Shown here in pieces: positions 7,800-16,771 of a stretch of 64,000 nucleotides of DNA. The notes under the pieces are model-generated. The model did no database searches. It was not told the DNA's origin and saw nothing but the letters and a program-made list of their open reading frames with translations. The stretch is taken from positions 186,001-250,000 of the forward strand of contig NZ_JAABOK010000006.1 of the NCBI RefSeq assembly GCF_009928525.1. Reading direction: 5' to 3'. The stretch's first letter is position 1. Each line of letters begins with the position of its first letter. This DNA is from Chitinophaga solisilvae (GTDB lineage Bacteria; Bacteroidota; Bacteroidia; Chitinophagales; Chitinophagaceae). The position numbers and the translations under genes are program-made.

Positions 7800-8537
7800 A
7801 TGCTGAATGATAAAAAGATAGTGGTTGTATTACCGGCCTACAACGCAGCCCTTACGCTGGAAAAAACATACCGGGAAATTCCTTTTGACATCGTGGATGA
7901 TGTAGTACTGGTAGATGACGCCAGTAAAGATGATACGATCGAGGTAGGAAGAAAGCTCGGGATTAAGCACCTGATCCGCCACGATAATAACAAGGGTTAC
8001 GGCGGTAACCAGAAATCCTGTTACAACAAGGCCCTGGAGCTGGGAGCAGACATAGTAGTGATGCTGCATCCTGATTACCAGTATACACCGAAGCTGATTA
8101 AAGCCATGTGCAGCATTATTGCAAACGACGTGTACCCGGTGGTTTTCGGCTCCCGTATTTTAGGCAAAGGCGCGCTGAAAGGCGGTATGCCTATGTATAA
8201 ATACATCTTTAACCGTATGCTTACTTTTGCCCAGAATGTCCTGATTGGTCAGAAACTGAGCGAATACCATACCGGTTACCGTACATTTTCTGCAGAAGTA
8301 CTGCGTAATATCAACTATATGGCAGATAATGACGATTTCGTATTTGACAATGAGATGGTTTCCCAGATCTTCATGAAAGGATATGATATTGCAGAAGTTA
8401 CCTGTCCTACCAAATATTTCGATGAAGCCTCCAGCATCAACTTCAAACGCAGCGCCATTTACGGGTTGGGCGTACTGAGAGTGTCGCTGCAGCACCGTTT
8501 GCATATGTGGGGTATCATTAAAGGAAAGATTTATTAA
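7800..8537 (+). CDS. Glycosyltransferase family 2 (polyprenol-phosphate sugar transferase type)
   Basis: The 245-residue protein has a GT-A nucleotide-sugar fold. Its N-terminal strand VVVLPAYNAALTLEKTY and the DDVVLVDDASKDDT segment (about residues 33-46) bind the UDP or GDP sugar. The acidic pair expected at the metal site appears in the divergent form VVMLHPDYQY (about 89-98). It has no membrane anchor, like dolichol-phosphate mannose synthase catalytic domains, so the acceptor could be a lipid phosphate, but this is inference. The gene starts an operon with the methyltransferase 15 bases downstream and has a clear promoter. Confidence 0.85.
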   Translation: MLNDKKIVVVLPAYNAALTLEKTYREIPFDIVDDVVLVDDASKDDTIEVGRKLGIKHLIRHDNNKGYGGNQKSCYNKALELGADIVVMLHPDYQYTPKLIKAMCSIIANDVYPVVFGSRILGKGALKGGMPMYKYIFNRMLTFAQNVLIGQKLSEYHTGYRTFSAEVLRNINYMADNDDFVFDNEMVSQIFMKGYDIAEVTCPTKYFDEASSINFKRSAIYGLGVLRVSLQHRLHMWGIIKGKIY

Positions 8538-8552
8538 AATTTCGTATAGCCA

Positions 8553-9350
8553 GTGAGTTTAGCACAGCAATATAAGTTGGCCGGTAAATACTTCCGGTAT
8601 TATTTTACAGCCGGAGGCCGGCATGATGTTCATTCCCCTTTTGTATACGCCCTGATTGAAGACGTACTGAGGGATAAGTATAAGCATCCTGCTTTCGGTG
8701 AAATAGAACAGCTGCGCAAACAACTGCTGGCAAGCCGGGAAACGCTGCGGGTCACCGACCTCGGAGCGGGTTCCCTTATATCAGCCGGTAATGAACGTAA
8801 GGTGAGCGATATTACACGCTATGCCGCCAAACAGCCTAAATTCGGGCAGTTGTTCTACCGGCTGATACAATACCTCCAGCCGCAGACCATGCTGGAACTG
8901 GGTACTTCCATGGGTTTGTCCACGGCCTATATGGCCAAGGCCGCCCCTGCTGCCAGGGTATTTACCATTGAAGGCTGTCCCAATATCGCTGCCAGGGCCG
9001 CCAAAAATTTTGAAGCGCTGCAGCTGCACAATATCACCCAGGTAACCGGTAACTTCGATACCGTTTTGCCTGAAGTGTTGCACCGCATCGGGCAACCTGA
9101 CTGGGTATATATAGACGGTAACCACCGTAAAGAGCCCACACTGGCCTATTTTGAGCAATGCCTGCAGCACATTCACGAATACTCCGTACTCATCTTCGAC
9201 GATATCCACTGGACACCCGAAATGGAAGCAGCCTGGCACACCATCCAGGAAAACAGCCAGGTAACAATGACGATCGATCTCTTCTTCATCGGACTGGTAT
9301 TCTTCCGGAAAGATTTTAAGATCAAACAGCACTTTACCCTGAAATATTAA
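8553..9350 (+). CDS. Class I SAM-dependent methyltransferase
   Basis: The 265-residue protein has a Rossmann-type SAM-binding site: motif I MLELGTSMGLSTAYMAK (about residues 113-129), an acidic motif II end (VFTIEGCPN), and a later WVYIDGNHRKEPT strand typical of O-methyltransferase-like enzymes (compare VDGxH). The N-terminal 80 residues (YYFTAGGRHDVHSPFVYAL) are a lead found in Bacteroidota members. The start is a GTG 15 bases after the glycosyltransferase stop, so the two are co-transcribed; a role on the same glycan or lipid is inferred from position only. The substrate is unknown. Confidence 0.82.
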   Translation: MSLAQQYKLAGKYFRYYFTAGGRHDVHSPFVYALIEDVLRDKYKHPAFGEIEQLRKQLLASRETLRVTDLGAGSLISAGNERKVSDITRYAAKQPKFGQLFYRLIQYLQPQTMLELGTSMGLSTAYMAKAAPAARVFTIEGCPNIAARAAKNFEALQLHNITQVTGNFDTVLPEVLHRIGQPDWVYIDGNHRKEPTLAYFEQCLQHIHEYSVLIFDDIHWTPEMEAAWHTIQENSQVTMTIDLFFIGLVFFRKDFKIKQHFTLKY

Positions 9351-9404
9351 CCGCCTCTTGATATAGTAACCTTCAGATAGTATATTCGGATTAAAATTTC
9401 CCTT

Positions 9405-10199
9405 ATGCGTTATCTGCATCTACTACTATCCTGTCTGCTGCTGACCGGCGGTATGCGCCTGGCTGCCCAGGACTTCAGCCAGTACAGCAATGAAGCCTTC
9501 TACCAGAAAGGAGATACCCTCCGGTACAGGTTACTTATGCCGGCCAACTACGACACACATAAAAAATATCCGCTGATCGTATTCCTCCACGGCTCCGGCG
9601 AAAGAGGCTGGGATAACAACGCGCAGCTGCTGCATGGCGGCGAACTGTTCCTGCGCGACAGCATCCGGAATAAATATCCGGCTTTCGTTCTCTTTCCGCA
9701 ATGCCCCGGTAACACCACCTGGGCGCCGATGAACTTCCTCCGGGATTCCACCGGTAAAATAGTAAAGGCCGACTTCCCGGCAGATGCGGCTCCCACCGTT
9801 CCGGGCGGATTGGTCATCTCCCTGCTCGACAGCCTCGCCCGTTCCGGAAAAATTGATAATAAACGAATCTATATCGGCGGGCTTTCTCTGGGTGGCATGG
9901 GTACCTTCTACCTCATCACCAGGCGTCCGGACCTCTTCGCTGCTGCCTTCCCCATCTGCGGAGCCGGTAACGTAGCTACCGCCGACCGCTTCGCCAAAAA
10001 AGTGCCTTTATGGATCTTCCATGGCGACGATGATAAAGTAGTACCCGTTGAAGCCTCCCGCGCCTATAACGAAAAACTCAAATCCCTCGGCGCTGATGTT
10101 AAATATACCGAATACGAAGGCGTAGGGCATAATAGCTGGGATAATGCTTTTCATGAACCGGAGCTGGTGAAGTGGCTCATGGAGCACAAAAGAAAGTAA
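9405..10199 (+). CDS. Secreted alpha/beta hydrolase (esterase or prolyl-oligopeptidase-like)
   Basis: A signal peptide (MRYLHLLLSCLLLTGGMRLAAQ) leads into a 240-residue alpha/beta-hydrolase. The oxyanion strand IVFLHGSGERGW is near residues 60-71, the nucleophile elbow is GLSLGGMG (about 163-170), the acid is in the HGDDDKVVP segment and the catalytic His in GVGHNSW near the C-terminus. This is the architecture of the poly(3-hydroxybutyrate) depolymerase-like and acetyl-xylan esterase-like hydrolases often annotated as phospholipase or dienelactone hydrolase. A plausible promoter (CTTG, then TATATTCG) lies upstream. The substrate cannot be named. Confidence 0.82.
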   Translation: MRYLHLLLSCLLLTGGMRLAAQDFSQYSNEAFYQKGDTLRYRLLMPANYDTHKKYPLIVFLHGSGERGWDNNAQLLHGGELFLRDSIRNKYPAFVLFPQCPGNTTWAPMNFLRDSTGKIVKADFPADAAPTVPGGLVISLLDSLARSGKIDNKRIYIGGLSLGGMGTFYLITRRPDLFAAAFPICGAGNVATADRFAKKVPLWIFHGDDDKVVPVEASRAYNEKLKSLGADVKYTEYEGVGHNSWDNAFHEPELVKWLMEHKRK

Positions 10200-10209
10200 C
10201 CACGAAATC

Positions 10210-10316
10210 ATTTTATTATTTAGTTATTTGAGATTTTGTTCTAAAAAAGAAGCCCGCCTGACAATCAGGCGGGCTTCTTTTTTAGAACAAAATCTCAAAT
10301 AATTAAATAATAAAAT
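10210..10316. repeat. Family B long inverted repeat B1 (52-base arms)
   Basis: Arms 10210-10261 and 10265-10316 differ at one position and are joined by a 3-base loop. The outer part has the AAATCTCAAATAA word and A/T octamers; the inner part is a GC-rich stem (GAAGCCCGCCTGA) that looks like a classical terminator. It separates the convergent hydrolase and efflux genes and is very likely a bidirectional terminator. Confidence 0.85.
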
Positions 10317-10320
10317 GAAT

Positions 10321-11745
10321 TTATTTCCCCCCAAGTGATCTGTACAATGAAACCATCCCCTGATACATTCCCCTGCGCGTGGTTACCAGTGCCAGTTCGG
10401 CTTCCAGTACGTTTTTCTGGGCGGTGATAACTTCCAGGTAGTTGGCATAACCGGTGGCAAAGAGTGTGTTGGCGGTGGAAACAGCTTCCTGTAATACCTG
10501 TACTTCTTTGGTTTTCAGGTTGTATGCCTGTTGCTGATTTTCTACTTTATTCAGGGCGGTGGCTACTTCCTGGTAGCCGTTTACGATGGCCTGCTGATAA
10601 TCGTAGAAGGCAGTATAGGCGCCTGATCTGGAGAGATTGTATTGGGCGGTGAGCTGCTTTTTATTGAAGAGCGGCGCCGTGATATTACCCAGTACTCCCC
10701 AGGCAATAGAGGCGGGCGACTGGAACAGGAGGTCTGCCTTGAAAGCATTGAACCCTACGTAGGGCGTAATAGCCAGAGAGGGCAGGAAGGCTGCCCTGGC
10801 GGCGTTTACGTCTGCTTTGGCAGCTGCCAGTTCCAGTTCGGCGCGGTGTACATCCGGCCGTTGTAACAAGAGGCCGGAAGGAATCCCGTTTTTGATGGCA
10901 GGAGGCAGTATGGCTGCGGCATCCTGTGCAGTACTGCGTGTAATGGCTTGCGGAAGGCGGCCCATCAGCGCGTTGAGCTGATTTTCCAGCGCGGCGATTT
11001 CCTGTTTAACACCATATTCCAGCGCCCGTGTACTCAGCATCTGGGCGGTGAATTGCTGTACAGCCAGTTCTGTGGCTCGTCCGGCAGCTTTCTGAATATT
11101 GACGGTAGCTACAGCCGCTTCCTGCAGATGTATGTTACGTTTGATGATAGCCAGTTCGTTATCCAGCGCTACCAGCTCATAGTAGATGCCGGTTACTCCG
11201 GCCACAATCTGAGTGGTGAGCAGCCTGCGCCCCTCATTGCTGGCCAGGAAGCGCGCATAGGCAGCTTTATGCTGTTGCTTCAGCTTGCCCCACAGGTCTA
11301 TCTCCCAGGAACTTCTGATGCCTGCAAAATATTCCGGCGTAGGGCCGGGAATGCGCTGAGCCTTGCTGATGTTGGGAGACAGGTTGGTGTCGTAGTTACC
11401 AACGCCGTTGAGTGTGTAGTCCGCGTACCTGTCAACACCGGCAGACAGGGCCAGGTTAACGGAAGGGAGCCATGCATTCCGGGCCATCATCAGGTTGGCC
11501 TGTGCGGCAGCTACGCGCTGGGAGGCGGATAACAGGTCGTAGTTGTTATGCAGGGCGCTGTCCAGCAACGATTTCAGATGAGAGTCATTAAACAGTTGCG
11601 AGAAGTTATCCAATGACAGCGTATCGGCGGTACTCACTGGAACGGCTATACGTTCCGGCAGTTCCAGTTTCTTTTGTGTGGCACATGCGCCGGCGCCTGT
11701 AAGTATACAGGCGTACAGCGCATATTGATATATTCGTTTACTCAT
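10321..11745 (-). CDS. RND efflux outer-membrane factor (OprM/TolC-like lipoprotein)
   Basis: The outer-membrane channel of the tripartite pump. From the ATG at 11745 the protein starts MSKRIYQYALYACILTGAGAC, a signal with a lipobox ending at Cys21, so it should be lipid-anchored. Two repeated halves, each rich in helical Ala/Gln/Glu segments (AAQANLMMARNAWLPSVNLA; AAKADVNAARAAFLPSLAIT), are the OEP repeats that build the beta-barrel and helical tunnel. The ATG overlaps the pump stop by 8 bases (ATGAGTAA), so translation is coupled. A longer frame up to 11766 would bury the signal peptide and is not favoured. Confidence 0.9.
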   Translation of the reverse strand: MSKRIYQYALYACILTGAGACATQKKLELPERIAVPVSTADTLSLDNFSQLFNDSHLKSLLDSALHNNYDLLSASQRVAAAQANLMMARNAWLPSVNLALSAGVDRYADYTLNGVGNYDTNLSPNISKAQRIPGPTPEYFAGIRSSWEIDLWGKLKQQHKAAYARFLASNEGRRLLTTQIVAGVTGIYYELVALDNELAIIKRNIHLQEAAVATVNIQKAAGRATELAVQQFTAQMLSTRALEYGVKQEIAALENQLNALMGRLPQAITRSTAQDAAAILPPAIKNGIPSGLLLQRPDVHRAELELAAAKADVNAARAAFLPSLAITPYVGFNAFKADLLFQSPASIAWGVLGNITAPLFNKKQLTAQYNLSRSGAYTAFYDYQQAIVNGYQEVATALNKVENQQQAYNLKTKEVQVLQEAVSTANTLFATGYANYLEVITAQKNVLEAELALVTTRRGMYQGMVSLYRSLGGK

Positions 11746-14700
11746 TAGTGTAGGCTTTAAGTTCAACGGTTTTTTTACGGATCATGGAAGCAAACAGCAC
11801 ATATAATCCGGGTATGATCAGTACACCGAAAATGGTTCCTATCAGCATCCCGCCGGCAGCGGCCGTACCGATAGAACGGTTACCCATGGCGCCTGCGCCG
11901 CTGGCGATACACAGCGGAATCAATCCCGCAATGAATGCAAAAGAGGTCATGAGAATAGGACGGAGCCTGGATACGGCGCCTTCTCTGGCAGCTTCAAAAA
12001 CAGATGCGCCATGTTTGTTTTTCAGGATCGCAAACTCTACGATGAGGATAGCATTTTTCCCCAGCAGTCCTACGAGCATTACCAATGCCACCTGCGCGTA
12101 GATATTGTTTTCCAGGCCGAGTAATTTGAGGGAAAGGAAGGCGCCGAAGATACCTGCGGGCAATGAAAGCAGTACCGGCAGCGGGAGCAGGAAGCTCTCG
12201 TATTGTGCCGCCAGCAGCAGGTATACGAATATTAATACGATGATAAAGATGTAAACCGCCTGGTTACCGGAAAGGATCTGTTCACGTGTCATACCGCTCC
12301 ATTCGTAGCTGTAGCCGCGTGGCAGTTCTTTGGCAGCTACTTCCTGTACGGCGTTGATCGCCTGGCTGCTGCTGTATCCGGGAGCCGCGTCGCCGTTTAT
12401 CATGGCGGCGGTGTACATGTTATAGCGGGTAAGCTGTTCCGGTCCGTATACGCGTTCCAGTTTTACGAAGTCGGAATAGGATACCTGTTCGCCGCGGTCA
12501 TTTTTTACATGGAGGCGCAGCAGGTCATCCGGCTTGGTTCTGTAGTGAGGGTCAGCCTGCACCATTACCTTGTACATCTGCCCGAAGCGGATGAAGTTGG
12601 AGGCATAGAAGCTACCCATCAGCGTTTGCAGGTTGCTCATGGCATTATCGATGCTCACACCTTTTTTGGCAGCCATGGCCTGGTCCACATGGATAAGATA
12701 TTGCGGGAACTCCGCATCGAAGCTGGTGAAGGCGCTACCTATCTCAGGTCTTTTCTTCAGCGCTTCGATGAAGTTGTTGGTTGTCTGGGCCGTCTGCCGC
12801 AGATCGCCGCTACCACTGCGGTCCAGCAGGCGTAATTCAAAACCGCTCGCATTACCGAATCCGGGTACAGTCGGCGGCGGGAAAAATTCTATGGAAGCAT
12901 CAGCAATACCTGCGGTCTTCTCCTGTAATTTTTTGATGATATCGTTGACAGTAGCTTTACGCTGATCCCATGGTTTCAGGTTCACCATGCCCATCCCGTA
13001 AGATGCACCGGCTACCTCGTTTACGAGGCTGTAACCTGCCAGGGTGGAAACAGATTCCACTTCATCCAGCTGTGCAGCTATTTCCTGTATCTGATCCAGC
13101 ACATCTTCTGTACGTTCTACGGTAGCGCCCGGAGGAGCGGTCACGTTCACGTAAATCATACCCTGGTCTTCCGTAGGAATGAAGCCTGACGGGAGAATGG
13201 CGCTGGCGCCCCAGGTAGCGATGAAGAAGAAAATAAGGATGATAACGGTAAGCAGCTTCCGGCCGGCGATGAAGCTGACCAGTTTCGCATATTTATTTTC
13301 AGTAGCGGTATATCCTTTGTTGAATCCGTTGAAGAAACGCTGCAGCAGGTTCTTTTTACGCGGTTTGCCATGGGTATCCTTTAACATGATGGCACAGAGT
13401 GCAGGCGTTAACGTTACCGCATTGATACCGGATATAACGATAGAAATGGCGAGCGTCAGGGAGAACTGCCGGTAGAAAACCCCTACCGGGCCGGAGAGGA
13501 AAGCCACCGGAATAAATACAGCGGACATTACCAGCGTGATGGCTACCAGCGCGCCGCTGATTTCTTTCATCGCTGCTATGGTAGCTTCCATGGGGGGGAG
13601 GTGTTCCTCGCTCATCTTCACATGCACGGCTTCCACCACCACAATGGCGTTATCCACTACAATACCGATAGCGAGCACCAGTGCGAAGAGGGTGAGCAGG
13701 TTGATGGAGAAGCCCATCATCTGCATGAATGCCAGCGTACCTATCAGCGCTACCGGCACAGCCAGCGCGGGGATGAGGGTAGAGCGGAAATCCTGCAGGA
13801 ATATAAATACCACAATGAATACCAGCAGGAAGGCTTCGAACAGGGTTCTTACCACTTCGTGGATAGAAGCGTCGAGGAAGCGGGATACATCGTAGTTGAA
13901 GTTGAAAGTCATGCCCGGCGGGAAGGAAGTATTTTTCATCTCCTCCATTTTCGCTTTCACGTTGTTGATAACATCGCGGGCGTTGGAGCCGGGGCGTTGT
14001 TTGAGCATGATGGAAGCAGAAGGCTTACCATCTGTTTTGGACACCATGCTATAGGTCAGTGAGCCGAATTCAACATCGGCAATATCTTTCAGGTGCAATA
14101 CAGATCCGTCGTTTCCGGCGCGGAGTACGATCTGCTGGTATTGTTCAGGTTCGAAGAACTTACCGGTATAACGGAGTACATATTGCAGCATGAGGGGATT
14201 CTTATCGGAGCTTTCGCCGGTTTTGCCGGGGGCGGCTTCGATGTTCTGTTTACGTATAGCCTGCACCACCTCTTCAGCGGAAACGTTGTAGGCCAGCATG
14301 CGGTCAGGTTTCAGCCATACGCGCATGGCGTATTCTTTTGCGCCCATGATTTCCGCGCGGCCTACGCCGTCAATACGTTTCAGCTCCTGTAATACGTTGA
14401 TGTCGGCGAAGTTGTAGATAAACTGTTCGTTCAGTGTCGTGTCTTCACTCATCACATTGAGATACAGCAGCATACTGTTTACCTCTTTCTCTGTGGTAAC
14501 GCCGGCTTTGATAACTTCTTCGGGCAGCTCATCAATGATGGTGGCCACCCTGTTCTGTACGTTTACGGCAGCCTGATCGGGGTCAGTACCTACCTGGAAG
14601 AATACCTGGATAACAGTGATACCATCGTTACTGGATACGGACGACATATACGTCATGCCGGGAACACCGTTGATAGCGCGTTCCAGCGGAGTAGACACTG

Positions 14701-14878
14701 CCTTGGCAGATACTTCCGCATTGGCGCCGGTGTATTTGGCGGTCACTGTAACAGATGGGGGAACAATATCAGGGAACTGGGTCACCGGCAGCGTGAATAA
14801 CGCAAGAAGGCCTACCAGTGTGATAATAAGCGATATAACCAGTGACAGCACCGGTCGTTTTATGAAAGTTTCAAACAT
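11738..14878 (-). CDS. RND multidrug efflux pump, HAE1 family inner-membrane transporter
   Basis: The 1046-residue protein has AcrB/MexB length and topology: a first helix (about residues 9-30), two large periplasmic loops and two groups of membrane helices (about 340-560 and 870-1035). The N-terminus MFETFIKRPVLSLVISL is typical. The proton-relay site of helix 4 reads GIVVDNAIVVVE, so the usual Asp-Asp pair is Asp409-Asn410; the helix 10 Lys is kept in LLGKNAILIVE. It would export hydrophobic compounds using the proton gradient with its adaptor (upstream) and outer-membrane factor (overlapping downstream). The substrate is not predictable. The Asn substitution is the one odd feature. Confidence 0.93.
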   Translation of the reverse strand: MFETFIKRPVLSLVISLIITLVGLLALFTLPVTQFPDIVPPSVTVTAKYTGANAEVSAKAVSTPLERAINGVPGMTYMSSVSSNDGITVIQVFFQVGTDPDQAAVNVQNRVATIIDELPEEVIKAGVTTEKEVNSMLLYLNVMSEDTTLNEQFIYNFADINVLQELKRIDGVGRAEIMGAKEYAMRVWLKPDRMLAYNVSAEEVVQAIRKQNIEAAPGKTGESSDKNPLMLQYVLRYTGKFFEPEQYQQIVLRAGNDGSVLHLKDIADVEFGSLTYSMVSKTDGKPSASIMLKQRPGSNARDVINNVKAKMEEMKNTSFPPGMTFNFNYDVSRFLDASIHEVVRTLFEAFLLVFIVVFIFLQDFRSTLIPALAVPVALIGTLAFMQMMGFSINLLTLFALVLAIGIVVDNAIVVVEAVHVKMSEEHLPPMEATIAAMKEISGALVAITLVMSAVFIPVAFLSGPVGVFYRQFSLTLAISIVISGINAVTLTPALCAIMLKDTHGKPRKKNLLQRFFNGFNKGYTATENKYAKLVSFIAGRKLLTVIILIFFFIATWGASAILPSGFIPTEDQGMIYVNVTAPPGATVERTEDVLDQIQEIAAQLDEVESVSTLAGYSLVNEVAGASYGMGMVNLKPWDQRKATVNDIIKKLQEKTAGIADASIEFFPPPTVPGFGNASGFELRLLDRSGSGDLRQTAQTTNNFIEALKKRPEIGSAFTSFDAEFPQYLIHVDQAMAAKKGVSIDNAMSNLQTLMGSFYASNFIRFGQMYKVMVQADPHYRTKPDDLLRLHVKNDRGEQVSYSDFVKLERVYGPEQLTRYNMYTAAMINGDAAPGYSSSQAINAVQEVAAKELPRGYSYEWSGMTREQILSGNQAVYIFIIVLIFVYLLLAAQYESFLLPLPVLLSLPAGIFGAFLSLKLLGLENNIYAQVALVMLVGLLGKNAILIVEFAILKNKHGASVFEAAREGAVSRLRPILMTSFAFIAGLIPLCIASGAGAMGNRSIGTAAAGGMLIGTIFGVLIIPGLYVLFASMIRKKTVELKAYTNE

Positions 14879-14909
14879 TGATTCCGTTTTCGCGGCCGCA
14901 GCCGGGTGA

Positions 14910-16028
14910 TTATAATCTCAATAAGCTATCCATGGGCACTGTGCGTGGCGCAATGCTGATGCCGTCGCGGATATTGCGGACACCTTCGCAGACGATGCGC
15001 TCTCCGGGCTGCAGACCGGATTTTACAATATAGAAATGGGAGAAGCGGGCCTGCGGCTCAAAGTTGCGCATGGTCACTTTATTGGCGGCATCTACAACGA
15101 AAACATAGTTTTTGTCCTGCATTTCGAAGACGGCTTTCTGCGGAATGATAACCGCACTGTCCATCTCGGTGGTGAGCCTCACTTTACCGCTGGCGCCGTG
15201 TTTCAGGAGCTTGCCGGGGTTGGGGAAACGTGCCCTGAAAGCGATGGAACCGGTGTTTTCCTCGAATTCGCTCTCCATGGTTTCTATTTTACCCGGATGA
15301 TTATAATCACTGCCATCAGCGAGTACAAGCTGTACCTGGCGGTAGCTGTTATCGCCTCTGGCGATGGCTTTACTGTATTGGAGGTATTCTGTTTCCGATA
15401 CGTTGAAATAAGCATATACTTCGCGTGTATCCGATACCGTGGTGAGCAGGGTACCTTCGCTGATAAGGCTTCCTTTCTTCAGCGGAATACGGTCGATGAT
15501 ACCATCAAAAGGTGCGCGGATACTGGTATAGGAGAGGCGCATTTCTGCATTGCCGGCAGCAGAGCGGGCTTCGTCGATTTTTGCCTGTGCAGCGGCGAGG
15601 CGCGCATTGGCTACATCGAGTTCAGAGGCTGCCACTACTTTTTTATCTACAAGCAGCGTTACGCGTTCCAGCTCCAGGCTGGCAGCTTTAGCTTCTGCAA
15701 CCATATTGCTCAGTACCGCTTTGGCTTTGCTCAGTTCAGTACGGTATTCTGCATCGTTAATACCAAACAGCAGCTGTCCTTTTTTGACTTCCTGTCCTTC
15801 GTCTACATAGATTTTATCCAGAAATCCGTTTACACGTGCACGTATTTCCACATTCTGTACGGCCTGTATGTCTGTTACATAAGAGCGGTGCAGGGTGGTG
15901 TCTTTGGCTATCAGTCTGGTAACAGGCAATGATTTCAGATCTTCCTTGCCCGTGCTTTCTCCCTTGGTGGCGCAGCCTGCCATGAAAAGAGCGAGCAGCG
16001 GTATATATATCCCTGTATATTGGCGCAT
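14910..16028 (-). CDS. RND efflux periplasmic adaptor (membrane fusion) lipoprotein
   Basis: The adaptor links pump and channel. From the ATG at 16028 it starts with a lipoprotein signal ending in LFMAGC (Cys18). It then has the barrel-sandwich half (EIRARVNGFLDKIYVDEGQEVKKGQLLFGI), a coiled-coil hairpin (about residues 85-150), the second lipoyl half (YTSIRAPFDGIIDRIPLKKG), a beta-barrel domain and a membrane-proximal domain. The length of 372 residues fits AcrA/MexA. The frame extends to 16085, but the extra residues precede the lipoprotein signal and are not expected. It is followed 31 bases later by the pump gene. Confidence 0.9.
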   Translation of the reverse strand: MRQYTGIYIPLLALFMAGCATKGESTGKEDLKSLPVTRLIAKDTTLHRSYVTDIQAVQNVEIRARVNGFLDKIYVDEGQEVKKGQLLFGINDAEYRTELSKAKAVLSNMVAEAKAASLELERVTLLVDKKVVAASELDVANARLAAAQAKIDEARSAAGNAEMRLSYTSIRAPFDGIIDRIPLKKGSLISEGTLLTTVSDTREVYAYFNVSETEYLQYSKAIARGDNSYRQVQLVLADGSDYNHPGKIETMESEFEENTGSIAFRARFPNPGKLLKHGASGKVRLTTEMDSAVIIPQKAVFEMQDKNYVFVVDAANKVTMRNFEPQARFSHFYIVKSGLQPGERIVCEGVRNIRDGISIAPRTVPMDSLLRL

Positions 16029-16174
16029 AGATAATAAAATATTGGTTCCGGTGATGACCGGAAAAGTGAATACAACACAATACAACGCCTATACTGCTAT
16101 GGGAGCAGCATGCGTCATTTTCGTATTAAAAGAATGATTAAACAGAAAAACAAACAACTGTGAGAGGGTTGTAT

Positions 16175-16600
16175 TCAGAAGGGAGTAAACCGGAAGAGGA
16201 ATGTATAATACGCAGGAAGAAATGCTTTCTGCCCGTTATATTCTCCGGTTTTATTTTCCTGGATATAACAGCTTTGTGAGATGTAATTGCTGTCTATATA
16301 GGCAACGCGGGTAGCTATGCTGAATTGCTGGGAAGAAGCGCTGAGATAGTAGCGGGTTTTGCGGCGATGTTTGGTAGCGTGTATAACATCCGGTGCTTCG
16401 GTGTCATCCGCTTCCAGCTGTACCGGTATCCGGGATATCAGCCCTTCCAGATAATCTTCACGGGCGGCCTGTACATTGATTTCCTGCAGCAGCAGGTGCC
16501 TGTGTGAGGCAAACGAAGGCATGATGCCTGCTGTAAGCTGAATAATCAGCAGCAGACATATATAGCTCCATCTTTTCAATATGTGTGACTCAACGCTCAT
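16175..16600 (-). CDS. Small secreted or anchored protein heading the efflux operon
   Basis: I do not recognise this 141-residue protein. It has an N-terminal hydrophobic segment (about residues 11-30) that could be a signal peptide cut after SFASH or an anchor. The rest is basic and aromatic-rich and ends FLFRFTPF, a C-terminus that could be an outer-membrane beta-signal-like aromatic end. A TATTTTTG box ends 7 bases before the ATG, so the mRNA may be leaderless. The adaptor gene starts about 145 bases further on the same strand, and no terminator is evident between them, so this could be the first gene of the RND transcript. Two cysteines are not placed like a lipobox. Confidence 0.6.
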   Translation of the reverse strand: MSVESHILKRWSYICLLLIIQLTAGIMPSFASHRHLLLQEINVQAAREDYLEGLISRIPVQLEADDTEAPDVIHATKHRRKTRYYLSASSQQFSIATRVAYIDSNYISQSCYIQENKTGEYNGQKAFLPAYYTFLFRFTPF

Positions 16601-16607
16601 GAGTACG

Positions 16608-16615
16608 CAAAAATA
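16608..16615 (-). promoter_or_regulatory. -7 promoter box (TATTTTTG) at the head of the efflux operon
   Basis: An exact TAnnTTTG on the minus strand, 7 bases before the ATG at 16600. A clear -33 TTG was not found. It may drive the small secreted gene and the RND genes behind it. Confidence 0.5.
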
Positions 16616-16721
16616 ATTTTAATTTTCGGATTTTTTTGCTTCTGCAGAATTTGATAACGTTTTTTACACAGATGGTTTTATGATAAATATTATCGGTAAA
16701 TAATATCATGATAAAATAAAA

Positions 16722-16743
16722 AGGGTTGGCGTAAGCCAACCCT
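16722..16743 (-). terminator. Terminator after hemL
   Basis: AGGGTTGGC (16722-16730) pairs with GCCAACCCT (16735-16743) around GTAA. On the minus strand the stem is followed by a T-rich run, giving a standard Rho-independent terminator 29 bases past the hemL stop. Confidence 0.85.
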
Positions 16744-16771
16744 ACCACTCAGCACAGGATTGAATTGTTAA

